Shown here: one piece after another, positions 26,253-34,475 of the stretch | Position numbering within the stretch: position 1 is the first letter of the stretch | How the letters are laid out: every line of letters starts with the position of its first letter | From: Actinotignum schaalii FB123-CNA-2 | GTDB taxonomy: Bacteria > Actinomycetota > Actinomycetes > Actinomycetales > Actinomycetaceae | DNA: 64,000 bases | NCBI RefSeq assembly: GCF_000411135.1 | Contig: NZ_KE150262.1 | Coordinates: forward strand, 52,419 to 116,418 | Direction: 5' to 3' | Program-made: the position numbers and the translations under genes | The notes under the pieces: model-generated | Seen by the model: only the letters and a program-made list of their open reading frames with translations | What the model was told of the DNA's origin: nothing | Database searches by the model: none

Positions 26253-27889
26253 TACTGTGCCCCCTCAATTGAACGCGAGCGCCGGAAGCTGATGAGGGAA
26301 ATCGTGCCGACGATAACGAAGATGAGGATGGACATGGCCGAAGCCAGGCCGTAATTCTTCGTTGCCGCACCCGAAAGCCCGGAAATTTGGTACACCATCG
26401 AAATGAGGATGTCCGTGGAGCCCACCGGAACCGAGGCATCCGCGAATTGCGGGCCACCGCGAGTGAGCATGTAGATAAGGTTGAAGTTATTGAAGTTGAA
26501 GGCGAAGGAGGAAATAAGGAGCGGGGTCACCTGGATCATGAGCTGCGGCAAAGTAATATAGCGCCACCGCTTGAAACCACCCGCACCGTCGATCTCCGCC
26601 GCCTCGTTGAGCTCGGACGGAATGGATTGCAGTGCCCCGGTGCAGATGAGGAACATGTAGGGGAAGCCCATCCACAAATTCACCAGGATCACCGAAAGTT
26701 TGGCCAGCCACGGATCGGTGAGCCACCCGATCTCCGCACCCCCGAAAAGCACCTGGTTGAAGAAACCGTACTTCGGGTTGAGCATGCCGGCGAAAAGGAA
26801 AGCCGTCATAAAGGAGGGGAAGGCATAAGGCAGCAGCATTATCGTGCGGTAGATTTTGCGCCCGCGCATCCGCTCATCATTCATGACCAGCGCGAAGAAC
26901 ATACCCAGCAGGAAGGTGGTCGCCACTGAGAGGAAGGCAAAAGCGAAAGTCCACACCAGCACCTTGAGGAAGGGGCTGGCGTAGCGGGCATCCCCGAAAG
27001 CATCGGCGAAGTTCTTGAAGCCAACGGTCACCCGCCAGCCGGTGTTGAGAGTTTCACCGTCGTCAGCACGGTAGAAGCCATCGCTGGAATCCGCGTGATA
27101 GACCTTGCCGGTGGTGATATCGGTGAGGGTATCGGCCGCGGCGTCGTGCTTGAGGGTTGATTGGAAAACGAAACCGGTTGTGGCTGTTTGAGTTCCAATA
27201 AATCCATCGCCCGGGTCCTCGCTCATGGGGACACGCAACGCGGTGATCTCCGCTTGCCGCGCCCCGATCTGGGCGGGCGTGAGGATCTCATATCCGGGCA
27301 CCTCGGTGATCCGTTTGCCACTGACCTGGGCATTTTTTGCGGGTACGAAGGGTGCATCCTCGGTGCCCACGAGCACTGCACCGTCGTCGTTCACAATAGC
27401 GAAGCCGAGTTCCCCACCCGCATCCACGACCGCGAGGGGGTACTGTGCGCTGCCTTCGACCCTCTGGGTGGAGGTGAGCAGCAGTGCTTCGGTGGCGCGC
27501 TCTTTGGTGAGCATATGGCGGTCGCCGTAGTTGGTAAAAGCGATATATCCGGTGTAGAGGATAACGAACACCTGGAAAATCGCGAGGAATACCAGCCCCG
27601 GCGTGAGGTACTTGGGTGCCAGGTGTTTCCGCGAGAAATACACGTAATCCACAATGACCAGCAGTACCGTGAAGACGGCTACCAGGATCCACGATCCTTC
27701 GTTAAAAGCCGCCGCGATAATGTAGATCCCCAGCGCGTTGACCAGCGCCATGAGGACCAGCTTGATAACAAAACCCACCGACCAGGTGCGCGCGTGCGAG
27801 GTTTCCACCGTCGGGACCTTCTTTTCCGCGCGACCGCTGAAGCGTGACGACGCCGCACGCCCGGCTCGGTTCTCCGTTTCCGTACTCAT
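26252..27889 (-). CDS. malF: Maltose/maltodextrin ABC transporter permease MalF
   Basis: A 545-aa permease with eight probable helices. A large extracytoplasmic loop between the third and fourth helices (about residues 115-295) corresponds to the P2 domain that touches the binding protein in E. coli MalF. The EAA loop is ELNEAAEIDGAGGFKRWRYITLPQL (about 437-461). The first 35 residues are cytosolic and basic. AGG before the ATG supports the start. malE lies 64 bp upstream with a hairpin between. Confidence 0.93.
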   Translation of the reverse strand: MSTETENRAGRAASSRFSGRAEKKVPTVETSHARTWSVGFVIKLVLMALVNALGIYIIAAAFNEGSWILVAVFTVLLVIVDYVYFSRKHLAPKYLTPGLVFLAIFQVFVILYTGYIAFTNYGDRHMLTKERATEALLLTSTQRVEGSAQYPLAVVDAGGELGFAIVNDDGAVLVGTEDAPFVPAKNAQVSGKRITEVPGYEILTPAQIGARQAEITALRVPMSEDPGDGFIGTQTATTGFVFQSTLKHDAAADTLTDITTGKVYHADSSDGFYRADDGETLNTGWRVTVGFKNFADAFGDARYASPFLKVLVWTFAFAFLSVATTFLLGMFFALVMNDERMRGRKIYRTIMLLPYAFPSFMTAFLFAGMLNPKYGFFNQVLFGGAEIGWLTDPWLAKLSVILVNLWMGFPYMFLICTGALQSIPSELNEAAEIDGAGGFKRWRYITLPQLMIQVTPLLISSFAFNFNNFNLIYMLTRGGPQFADASVPVGSTDILISMVYQISGLSGAATKNYGLASAMSILIFVIVGTISLISFRRSRSIEGAQ

Positions 27890-27908
27890 GACTTACCTCT
27901 TCGCTGAC

Positions 27909-27944
27909 GCGAGGGTGACCCGGAAATCTCCGAGCCACCCTCGC
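27909..27944 (-). other. Intercistronic hairpin between malE and malF
   Basis: GCGAGGGTG and CACCCTCGC form a 9-bp stem 10 nt after the malE stop, without a U-tract on the minus strand. In maltose operons such hairpins often stabilise the malE message and lower permease expression; that role is inferred. Confidence 0.5.
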
Positions 27945-27953
27945 TTTTGCAGC

Positions 27954-29204
27954 TTACTTGGCTAGTTCTGCCTGCAGATTCTGGATGAGGCTCTGCCATG
28001 CGGCCACCGGTTCGGCGCCGTCAATGATCTGAGCTTCGGTGACGCCCCAGGGCACCCACACCGCACCCATTTCCGGGATGGTGGGCATCGGCTGGGCACC
28101 TTCGGCCGCCTTGGCGAAACCTGCGGTGACCTCGTCCTTCTGGGCTTCCTGAGCCGCGGCGGTCAGCGCCGGGAGGCGGTTGCCGGCCTTGTAAATATCC
28201 AGCTGTACCTCCGGGGTGGCCATGTAATCAACGAGGAACTGGTTGGCCACAATCTGGTTCTTGGACTGCGCGGAAACATAGAAGCCCTGCACGCCCACCA
28301 GCGGGGTGGCCGCCTTGGGACCGGGCGCCGGAATCGGCTCCACCGCGACTTTGAGGCCAGCGCTGCGGAAGTCCTCAATCATCCACGGGCCACCCAGGAT
28401 ATAGGGCGATTCGCCCTTCTTGAAGGCATCGACCGCAATGTCATACGTCATCGCTGTTTCGAAAACGCCGGCCTTGCCCTGCTCGCTCAGCCAGGTGGCA
28501 AACGCTTCGCCGTTCGCTCCGCCCATGCCGAGGTTCTTGGAGGTGGAACCGTCCGCATTCGTCTCAAAAACGGGCGCTCCGAAGGACTGCTGGAAAGGAT
28601 AGTAGGTGTAAGGATCGCCCTTATCGGTGGTCTGGATGAGGAAGGGGTACTTGACGCCGGCTTCCTTGCCCTTGGCGATCATCTCATCGAAAGTGGCCGG
28701 GGTGGAATCCGCCAGCGCGGTATTGCGGATGAGCGCGAGGTTCTCCAGCGCGTAGGGCAGGCCGTACAGGTTCCCGCCGGTGGAAAAGGCCGTGGTGGCC
28801 ACGTCATTGAAGTCCTTCGCCTTATCGCCCAATTCGATAGGGGCGACGACGCCGTTCGCTACGAACTCACCGAGCCAGTCATTGGCACCCACGGTGATAT
28901 CCGGGCCCTGACCGTTCGAGACCTGGGTGAGGAACTCAGCGCGGACATCCCCGAATTCCTTGACCACGAGCTCCACGTGGTTGCCGGTTTCCGATTCGAA
29001 TTTCTTCGCGGCGCTTGCCAGGGCCGGCTGGCGGTTAGAATCCGTCCACACCGTAATGGTGGCCCCGCCGCCGGCCGCCGGTGCTGCCGAGCTGGCTCCG
29101 GCAGGTGCTTCGCTCTTATCCGACGCACCGCCATTGCCACCGCAGGCACCTAAAACAAAGGCCAGCGCCGATACCGCGGCCATCGCGCTTATGCTCCGTC
29201 GCAT
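27954..29204 (-). CDS. malE: Maltose/maltodextrin-binding lipoprotein
   Basis: A 416-aa solute-binding protein. A signal peptide ends in the lipobox LGAC, with Cys21 the probable lipidated residue. A Gly/Ser/Ala linker (22-48) is followed by the MalE fold, beginning ITVWTDSNRQPALASAAKKFE. The sequence resembles sugar-binding proteins of cluster 1 (maltose/maltodextrin), with the typical PYALENLALIRN and GPWMIEDF segments. AGGAG stands 7 nt before the ATG. It heads malEFG and is divergent from lacI; specificity for maltodextrin over other alpha-glucosides is inferred. Confidence 0.9.
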   Translation of the reverse strand: MRRSISAMAAVSALAFVLGACGGNGGASDKSEAPAGASSAAPAAGGGATITVWTDSNRQPALASAAKKFESETGNHVELVVKEFGDVRAEFLTQVSNGQGPDITVGANDWLGEFVANGVVAPIELGDKAKDFNDVATTAFSTGGNLYGLPYALENLALIRNTALADSTPATFDEMIAKGKEAGVKYPFLIQTTDKGDPYTYYPFQQSFGAPVFETNADGSTSKNLGMGGANGEAFATWLSEQGKAGVFETAMTYDIAVDAFKKGESPYILGGPWMIEDFRSAGLKVAVEPIPAPGPKAATPLVGVQGFYVSAQSKNQIVANQFLVDYMATPEVQLDIYKAGNRLPALTAAAQEAQKDEVTAGFAKAAEGAQPMPTIPEMGAVWVPWGVTEAQIIDGAEPVAAWQSLIQNLQAELAK

Positions 29205-29602
29205 TTTTACTCCTTGCGTTGATTCTTCGCTACGCGGGATCGCACCATCACGCTCCCCGTTATCTCTGAGGGTAGCGCATCATTCGGTAATTTTCACCCC
29301 TTTTTGCAGTCATTTTTACGCTGTTACATTCCACCCGGAGACTCTTGCGGACTTTTCCGCGACATTACAGCCTTTTAGCATTGTTTGTTTTCAGAAACAC
29401 GTTCAGAGTAGGGGTGGCGGAGGGCGGGGAGCTGCGTCGTCGTTCTGTGCGTAACGGCGCGCAAACACGCGGACTGCGAACACGTTCCCACTATTCACGC
29501 GCCGCAGCTCCACTCCTGCGCTGGAGTTTTCAGAAAAGCCTCAGTACGATGTTTCACGACGGCGCACACCGCGCCGACCAGCACAAGGACGTCTCGGTAC
29601 CC
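29205..29602. promoter_or_regulatory. Divergent malE-lacI control region
   Basis: This 398-bp gap is AT-richer than its surroundings near 29290-29400. It must hold the promoters of both malEFG and lacI-agl. One clear inverted repeat, GCGGA-CTTT-TCCGC (29347-29360), is a possible operator. A shorter symmetry (GTTTTCAGAAAC) lies near 29388. A copy of the dispersed 20-mer is at 29427-29446. No unambiguous -35/-10 pair was found. Confidence 0.4.
29427..29446 (+). repeat. Dispersed short repeat, intergenic copy
   Basis: A 20-nt exact match to 40389-40408, with core GCTGCGTCGTCGTTCT. Near copies are at 51435-51450 and 62213-62228. Confidence 0.6.
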
Positions 29603-30691
29603 ATGAGTAAAATTCGCATGCAAGATGTTGCCACCCACGCGGGAGTGTCCGTGGCGACGGTGTCGCGCGTGATTAACCAGAAGGGCAATGTTAGCGAGGA
29701 AACCCGCACCGCGGTGCTGGCAGCTCTCGATATGCTCGGCTATGAGCGCCCGCCGCGTCTGAGCGAGGCAAGTGGCACCGTGGGGCTGCTTCTTCCCGAA
29801 CTGACCAACCCCATTTTCCCGGTGTTCTACCAGGAGCTCGAACGGGAATTTAACGCTGCCGGGTACACCACCACCCTGGCAACCCAGGCCCCCGGAGCCC
29901 TCACCGAAGATGAAGCGGTGGCATCGCTAACGGCCCGCGACGTGTGCGGGCTGGTCTTCGTCTCGGGTATGCACGCGGATTCCAAGGCCTCCCCGGAACG
30001 GTACGTGCACCTGGCCGAACGCCTTCCCTTCGTCACGATTAACGGGGCGAATCCGCGGGTTCCGGCACCTGATTTCTCTACCGACGACGCCGAATCCATG
30101 CACCAGGCCGTGCGGCTACTAGCCGGGCTCGGGCACACTCGGATCGGCCTGGGCATCGGGCAGCGCCGCTATATCCCCGGCCAGCGCAAAGAAACCGGTT
30201 TTAGCGAGGCTATCGCCCAGGTTCTACCCGGGGCCGATGTGATTGTTGCAGAAACTTTCTTCACCGCCCACGGTGGTGCACGGGCGGCCGAAGCTCTCCT
30301 CGCGCGCGGGTGCACCGCCATGGTGTTCGGCTCAGATATTATGGCGCTCGGCGCGCTGGATGCCCTGGAGAGGCGCGGGGTGCGCGTGCCCGCGGATGTA
30401 TCGATTGTTGGATTTGATGATTCTCCACTTATTCGGTTCATGCGCCCGGCGCTCACAACCTTGCGTCAGCCGGTGGCAGCTATCGCGCACGCCGCCTGCG
30501 CTACGCTGCGGGCAGCCATGGAAGATCTGACGCCAACCCAGCGCACCAAAGCAGGGGCATCCATGACCTTCCCGGCAGAATTACTGGTGCGTTCCACCAC
30601 CGCGGCCGCGCCCCTTGCGGCACCCGGAGCGGAAACCGGCGGTACAGCCGTACCCTCCCCCACTTCGGCCACTCCCTCCTCCCCTAACTGA
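29603..30691 (+). CDS. LacI-family transcriptional regulator
   Basis: A 362-aa repressor-type protein. The helix-turn-helix is at the N-terminus (MQDVATHAGVSVATVSRVINQKG), with the hinge region near 45-60. The periplasmic-binding-protein-like effector domain starts at GTVGLLLPELTNPIF. I start it at ATG 29603, just before the conserved DNA-binding segment; the frame stays open upstream to 29345 but that part is not LacI-like. It lies divergent to malEFG and 11 bp before agl, so it probably controls both in response to maltose or a derivative. The C-terminal 30 residues are Ala/Pro/Ser-rich. Confidence 0.9.
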   Translation: MSKIRMQDVATHAGVSVATVSRVINQKGNVSEETRTAVLAALDMLGYERPPRLSEASGTVGLLLPELTNPIFPVFYQELEREFNAAGYTTTLATQAPGALTEDEAVASLTARDVCGLVFVSGMHADSKASPERYVHLAERLPFVTINGANPRVPAPDFSTDDAESMHQAVRLLAGLGHTRIGLGIGQRRYIPGQRKETGFSEAIAQVLPGADVIVAETFFTAHGGARAAEALLARGCTAMVFGSDIMALGALDALERRGVRVPADVSIVGFDDSPLIRFMRPALTTLRQPVAAIAHAACATLRAAMEDLTPTQRTKAGASMTFPAELLVRSTTAAAPLAAPGAETGGTAVPSPTSATPSSPN

Positions 30692-30702
30692 AAGGACAGC
30701 CC

Positions 30703-32430
30703 ATGCTCCTCCACCCTGCTTCCGAGCGTGAAAACTGGTGGCGTGACGCGGTTATTTACCAGATTTACCCGCGTTCTTTTGCTTCCTCGGGCGGGCCGCT
30801 CGGGGATCTGCGCGGCATCGAGGGCCGGCTGAATTACCTAGCTGATCTGGGAATTGACGCGGTGTGGCTTTCGCCGTTCTACCGCTCCCCGCAATTCGAC
30901 GCCGGATACGATGTGTCCGATTACCGTGATGTTGATCCGCGTTTCGGTACTCTCGCGGACGCCGAACGCCTCATCGAGGCCGCGCACGAAGCCGGCCTGA
31001 GAATCATCGTTGATATCGTCCCCAACCATACTTCGTGGGATCACGAGCTTTTCCGGCGCGCGGTGGCAGCCGGCCCCGGCTCCCCCGAACGTGAGATGTT
31101 CTGGTTCCGCGCGGGGAAGAACGGGGGTAGCGAGCCTCCCACCAATTGGCGTTCCGTTTTCGGCGGGCCGGCCTGGTCACGGGTACGCGATCTGCCTTTC
31201 GTTGCCGGTACCCCGGCTGCGGAGGAGGACCTCTACTACCTGCATCTTTTTGATCGCTCGCAGCCTGATCTCAACTGGCGCAACCCCGCGGTACGGACAG
31301 AATTCTTAGAGACGTTGCGTTTCTGGCTGGATCGGGGTGCGGACGGCTTCCGGGTGGATGTGGCCCACGGGCTCATGAAAGATCCGGCACTTCCCGATTG
31401 GTCCGGGGCGGTGGAAATGGCCGGGGTGACGGAGAAACCCGAACCGGCGCCGTTCTTTGACCGCGATGAGGTCCATGAGATTTACCGCGAGTGGCGTGCG
31501 GTGCTGGATGAGTACTCTCCCGAACGTATTCTGGTGGCGGAGGCCTGGGCGGATACCGAGGAACGCCTGGCTCGCTATATTCGCCCCGACGAAATGAACC
31601 AGGCTTTCAACTTCATTTATTTGGCCGCGCCTTTCGAGCGCGAGGCACTCCGCGACATTATTGTGCAGTCCCTGCGCCAATCGGATCGGGTGGGGGCACC
31701 CACCACCTGGGTGCTCTCGAACCACGACGGCGTGCGAGTGTGCTCGCGCCTGGGCTACCGGGACACTTCCCGCGGAGCCAACGGCATCGGGGCTCATGAT
31801 CCACAACCGGATCGCGAGCTGGGGGCCCGCCGCGCCCTGGCGTGGCATCAGCTCACCGCCGGACTGCCGGGGGTCTACTACATTTACCAGGGCGAGGAAC
31901 GTAATCTGCCCGAGCATACGTCGCTCCCGGATGAGGTGCGCGAAGATCCCACCTTCGCCCGTACACAGGGAGCGGAACTGGGGCGGGATGGCTGCCGGGT
32001 CCCGCTCCCCTGGGAATCGGGTCGGCCCGGTTTCGGTTTCTCCCCGGACGGTGCCACCTGGCTCCCGCAGGGTGAAGATTGGGCGCGCTATACGGTGGAT
32101 GTGCAGGAGGCCGATCCGCACTCACCGCTCCACTTCTTCCGCACCCTGCTACGCCTGCGCGATGAGCTGGAGCTCGGGGTGGGTTCCCTCGAGGATGTGT
32201 GCGATGAGTACGGCGCCGGCGTGCTCGCTTATGTCAATCGCGCCGCGAACAGCAACCGGGCTGCGCATGCGCAGCGTCCACCGGTTCTTATGCTCACGGT
32301 CTTCGACGACGCTGCTCCGCTTCCCTCCGGTTGGCGGGTCCTGCTGGCCTCGGATCCGGCGGCCAGTTCCTTGGGTGAAGGAGAGATGATCCCGGCGGAT
32401 ACCACCGTCTGGCTGGTGCCGGTCGAATAG
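30703..32430 (+). CDS. Alpha-glucosidase, GH13 (oligo-1,6-glucosidase/maltase type)
   Basis: A 575-aa cytoplasmic GH13 enzyme that releases glucose from short alpha-glucosides. The N-terminal WWRDAVIYQIYPRSF motif and GIDAVWLSPFYRSPQFDAGYDVSDY are typical. Catalytic residues are Asp219 (FRVDVA), Glu280 (LVAEAW) and Asp342 (SNHDG). Bond preference (1,4 or 1,6) cannot be read reliably from sequence. It follows lacI by 11 bp in one operon, and AAGGA precedes the ATG. Expected to use sugars imported by MalEFG. Confidence 0.92.
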   Translation: MLLHPASERENWWRDAVIYQIYPRSFASSGGPLGDLRGIEGRLNYLADLGIDAVWLSPFYRSPQFDAGYDVSDYRDVDPRFGTLADAERLIEAAHEAGLRIIVDIVPNHTSWDHELFRRAVAAGPGSPEREMFWFRAGKNGGSEPPTNWRSVFGGPAWSRVRDLPFVAGTPAAEEDLYYLHLFDRSQPDLNWRNPAVRTEFLETLRFWLDRGADGFRVDVAHGLMKDPALPDWSGAVEMAGVTEKPEPAPFFDRDEVHEIYREWRAVLDEYSPERILVAEAWADTEERLARYIRPDEMNQAFNFIYLAAPFEREALRDIIVQSLRQSDRVGAPTTWVLSNHDGVRVCSRLGYRDTSRGANGIGAHDPQPDRELGARRALAWHQLTAGLPGVYYIYQGEERNLPEHTSLPDEVREDPTFARTQGAELGRDGCRVPLPWESGRPGFGFSPDGATWLPQGEDWARYTVDVQEADPHSPLHFFRTLLRLRDELELGVGSLEDVCDEYGAGVLAYVNRAANSNRAAHAQRPPVLMLTVFDDAAPLPSGWRVLLASDPAASSLGEGEMIPADTTVWLVPVE

Positions 32431-32471
32431 ATCGCCCCGAAATATTCCGCGCTGACATTAAGCGGCACGGC

Positions 32472-32508
32472 ACGAGGCGCCCGATCCCTGGGGCTTCGGG
32501 CGTCTCGT
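32472..32508 (+). terminator. Terminator of lacI-agl
   Basis: 13-bp arms (ACGAGGCGCCCGA and its partner, one G.U pair) start 42 nt after the agl stop, followed by TATCTTAT. It may also serve the convergent gene ending at 32561. Confidence 0.75.
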
Positions 32509-32560
32509 TATCTTATGCCGCTAGAAAACTAACGCCGGCCTTATGAGACCCGCGCCCGCT

Positions 32561-33448
32561 TTAGAAGAGCGCGGAGGCAAGGTCGCGGCGGGCTTTGCGC
32601 ACAACTTCGGTATCCGCCCCCACCGCGGTGAAGAGTTCGAGCAGGTGGGTACGTAATTCTTCACGCGCATCCCCACTGGTGACCTTAATAGCGGTGATAA
32701 GCCGGGCGAATCCCAGATCGGGGCGACCGGCAGCTACCTCGATATCGGCGGCGGCGATCTGCGCCGCCGCATCACCCGGCCCACCCGCATCCGCTGCAGC
32801 CATAACGGCCTGCGGGTCCTGCCCGCGGGTGGAGCGCAGCAAGCGCACCTGGGCCCGGCCCACCTGGGCTACCTCGCTATCGGGTTCCGCTGCCGCGAGT
32901 GCCTCAAATTCGGCTTCCGCAGCGTCGAGGTCTCCCCGGTCCAGGGCTTCAAGAGCCGCCAGGTGGTGGGGATTGACGGGTGCTTCGCCCGCTTCATCGG
33001 CTTTCCCGCTAACCCGGCCGGCCACGCCGGCACGGTTGGCCGCAGCCAGAAGTTGGTTGACGAGTTCGGTGAGCTGCGCCGTGGTGGGTGCCCCCTGGAA
33101 AAGCGGGACGGGTTGACCGCCGATAAGCGCGATACCCATGGGGATGGTCCGCACCCCGAAAGCCTGGACGAGTTCCGCTTCGGTGCTGGCGTTGACCACC
33201 GCGATACGGATGTGGCCATCGCGCCGGCGCGCTTCGCCTTCCAGAGCGGTGCCCAGCTCGCCAGCCTCGCCGTCGGCCACAAAAAGCACGATAACCGGAA
33301 CCTGCGCGGAGAGCTGCACTTCGGCGTTGAGGTCGGCCGCGGTGAGGGTGGTCAGGTAGGCGCCGGGCACGGGGGCCGCGTTTTCCTGCTTCTTCGCCGC
33401 TGCCAGGGCCGCTAAATCGACCGGGCCGCGCATGGACATATCTGCCAT
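32561..33448 (-). CDS. CnoX/YbbN-like thioredoxin-fold protein with TPR-like helices
   Basis: A 295-aa protein at the Rv1324 position of the mycobacterial order. A thioredoxin fold (about 30-140) keeps the cis-proline region VRTIPMGIALIGGQPV, but there is no cysteine in the protein, so it cannot act as a disulfide reductase. The C-terminal half (about 155-290) is helical and TPR-like (HHLAALEALDRGDLDAAEAEFEAL). This domain pair is that of CnoX/YbbN chaperone-like proteins; a holdase role is an inference. Its start is one base after the stop of the lipoprotein gene, suggesting coupling. Confidence 0.8.
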   Translation of the reverse strand: MADMSMRGPVDLAALAAAKKQENAAPVPGAYLTTLTAADLNAEVQLSAQVPVIVLFVADGEAGELGTALEGEARRRDGHIRIAVVNASTEAELVQAFGVRTIPMGIALIGGQPVPLFQGAPTTAQLTELVNQLLAAANRAGVAGRVSGKADEAGEAPVNPHHLAALEALDRGDLDAAEAEFEALAAAEPDSEVAQVGRAQVRLLRSTRGQDPQAVMAAADAGGPGDAAAQIAAADIEVAAGRPDLGFARLITAIKVTSGDAREELRTHLLELFTAVGADTEVVRKARRDLASALF

Positions 33449-33449
33449 A

Positions 33450-34475
33450 TTAACCTCCGTTCTGCACCGAGGTGAGCACCGGTTTCGATGCCGCTACCGT
33501 GGTGATCGTTGTGTTACCGGCGCCTGCCGCCGGGATTTTCAGGGCCACGGTGAAGGAATAGTTGAGGCGCATGGTTCCCTGAACCGTGACCTCGGTATTG
33601 GCCTGGCCGGTGGCCAGCCCGGCAATTTTGGCGTCCGTGACCTTAATGGAGCCGCCCTGAGCGGTGTGCCGAATTTCGAGGGCCTGATTGACCTGGAAAA
33701 CGGTGAGGATACCGCCGTCGCTGGCGCGGAAACTCTCCGGGGTGGTTTGGGCCGGACCGAAAGCCTGGCTAACCGCTCCCACGCCCTGTACCGCGCCGGC
33801 CAGAGAATCATAGGTCTGGGAGAGCTGGGTGCGCACCGCGTCCGGGGCGGCCGGATCGGCATCCGAGCCGTAGCTCAGAGCGCTTCCCTTGGCGTTGAGA
33901 GTACCGAGGTAGCCATCGTGGGCGGCCTGGGGAGAAGCCACCACGCCTTCGCCGTTATCCGCGGCCACGCGCTGCGCACCGGCCGGGCCGGCGGGAATTT
34001 CCGGGATGACGCTACCGGGCAGAATATCCATGGCGGCCCACAGCGCCCAATTTTCCCGGGCCGCACCCTGGGTAAAGACATTGAGTCCCTGGGAGGTGGT
34101 ATTCGCCGGCCATTTCACCACCGCTAGTGCGCTGCGCGGGAAACCTTCCGCCCCGGAAATTGCCACCGAATCAATGGTGGTGGAGAGCGCGGGCATGTCG
34201 TAGCTATCGGCCAGAATGCGTTTGAGCGCGTAGTGGGCACTGCGTTCCACGCTAAAGGGGCCCGAACCGCGCCCGCTGAATTCTTCTGGACTGGCCGCGG
34301 CATCGGCTTTGGTTAGCTGCTCGAAAATCGCGGGGGCGACCCGCTCGGTGAAGTGTTTATCGGAAAGCGCGGCACGCGGGCTTGCCGGAGCCGGGGTGGG
34401 TTCCAGGACGACGGCGCTTGCCGAGCATCCGCCCAGTAATGCCAGTGCCGCGAGTGCGGCCAGGGCCTTACGCAT
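33450..34475 (-). CDS. Conserved lipoprotein, function unknown
   Basis: A 341-aa exported protein. The signal peptide MRKALAALAALALLGGC ends in a lipobox with Cys17. I do not recognise a catalytic family. The body is predicted mixed alpha/beta, with a central Ser/Ala-rich stretch and a C-terminal half resembling beta-rich extracytoplasmic domains (segments TVQGTMRLNYSFTVAL and NTTITTV). Start 34475 is preferred over the longer frame because GGAAGGA precedes it and the signal peptide then sits at the N-terminus. It overlaps the upstream membrane-protein gene by 8 bp and abuts the CnoX-like gene, so the three form one unit. Confidence 0.75.
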   Translation of the reverse strand: MRKALAALAALALLGGCSASAVVLEPTPAPASPRAALSDKHFTERVAPAIFEQLTKADAAASPEEFSGRGSGPFSVERSAHYALKRILADSYDMPALSTTIDSVAISGAEGFPRSALAVVKWPANTTSQGLNVFTQGAARENWALWAAMDILPGSVIPEIPAGPAGAQRVAADNGEGVVASPQAAHDGYLGTLNAKGSALSYGSDADPAAPDAVRTQLSQTYDSLAGAVQGVGAVSQAFGPAQTTPESFRASDGGILTVFQVNQALEIRHTAQGGSIKVTDAKIAGLATGQANTEVTVQGTMRLNYSFTVALKIPAAGAGNTTITTVAASKPVLTSVQNGG

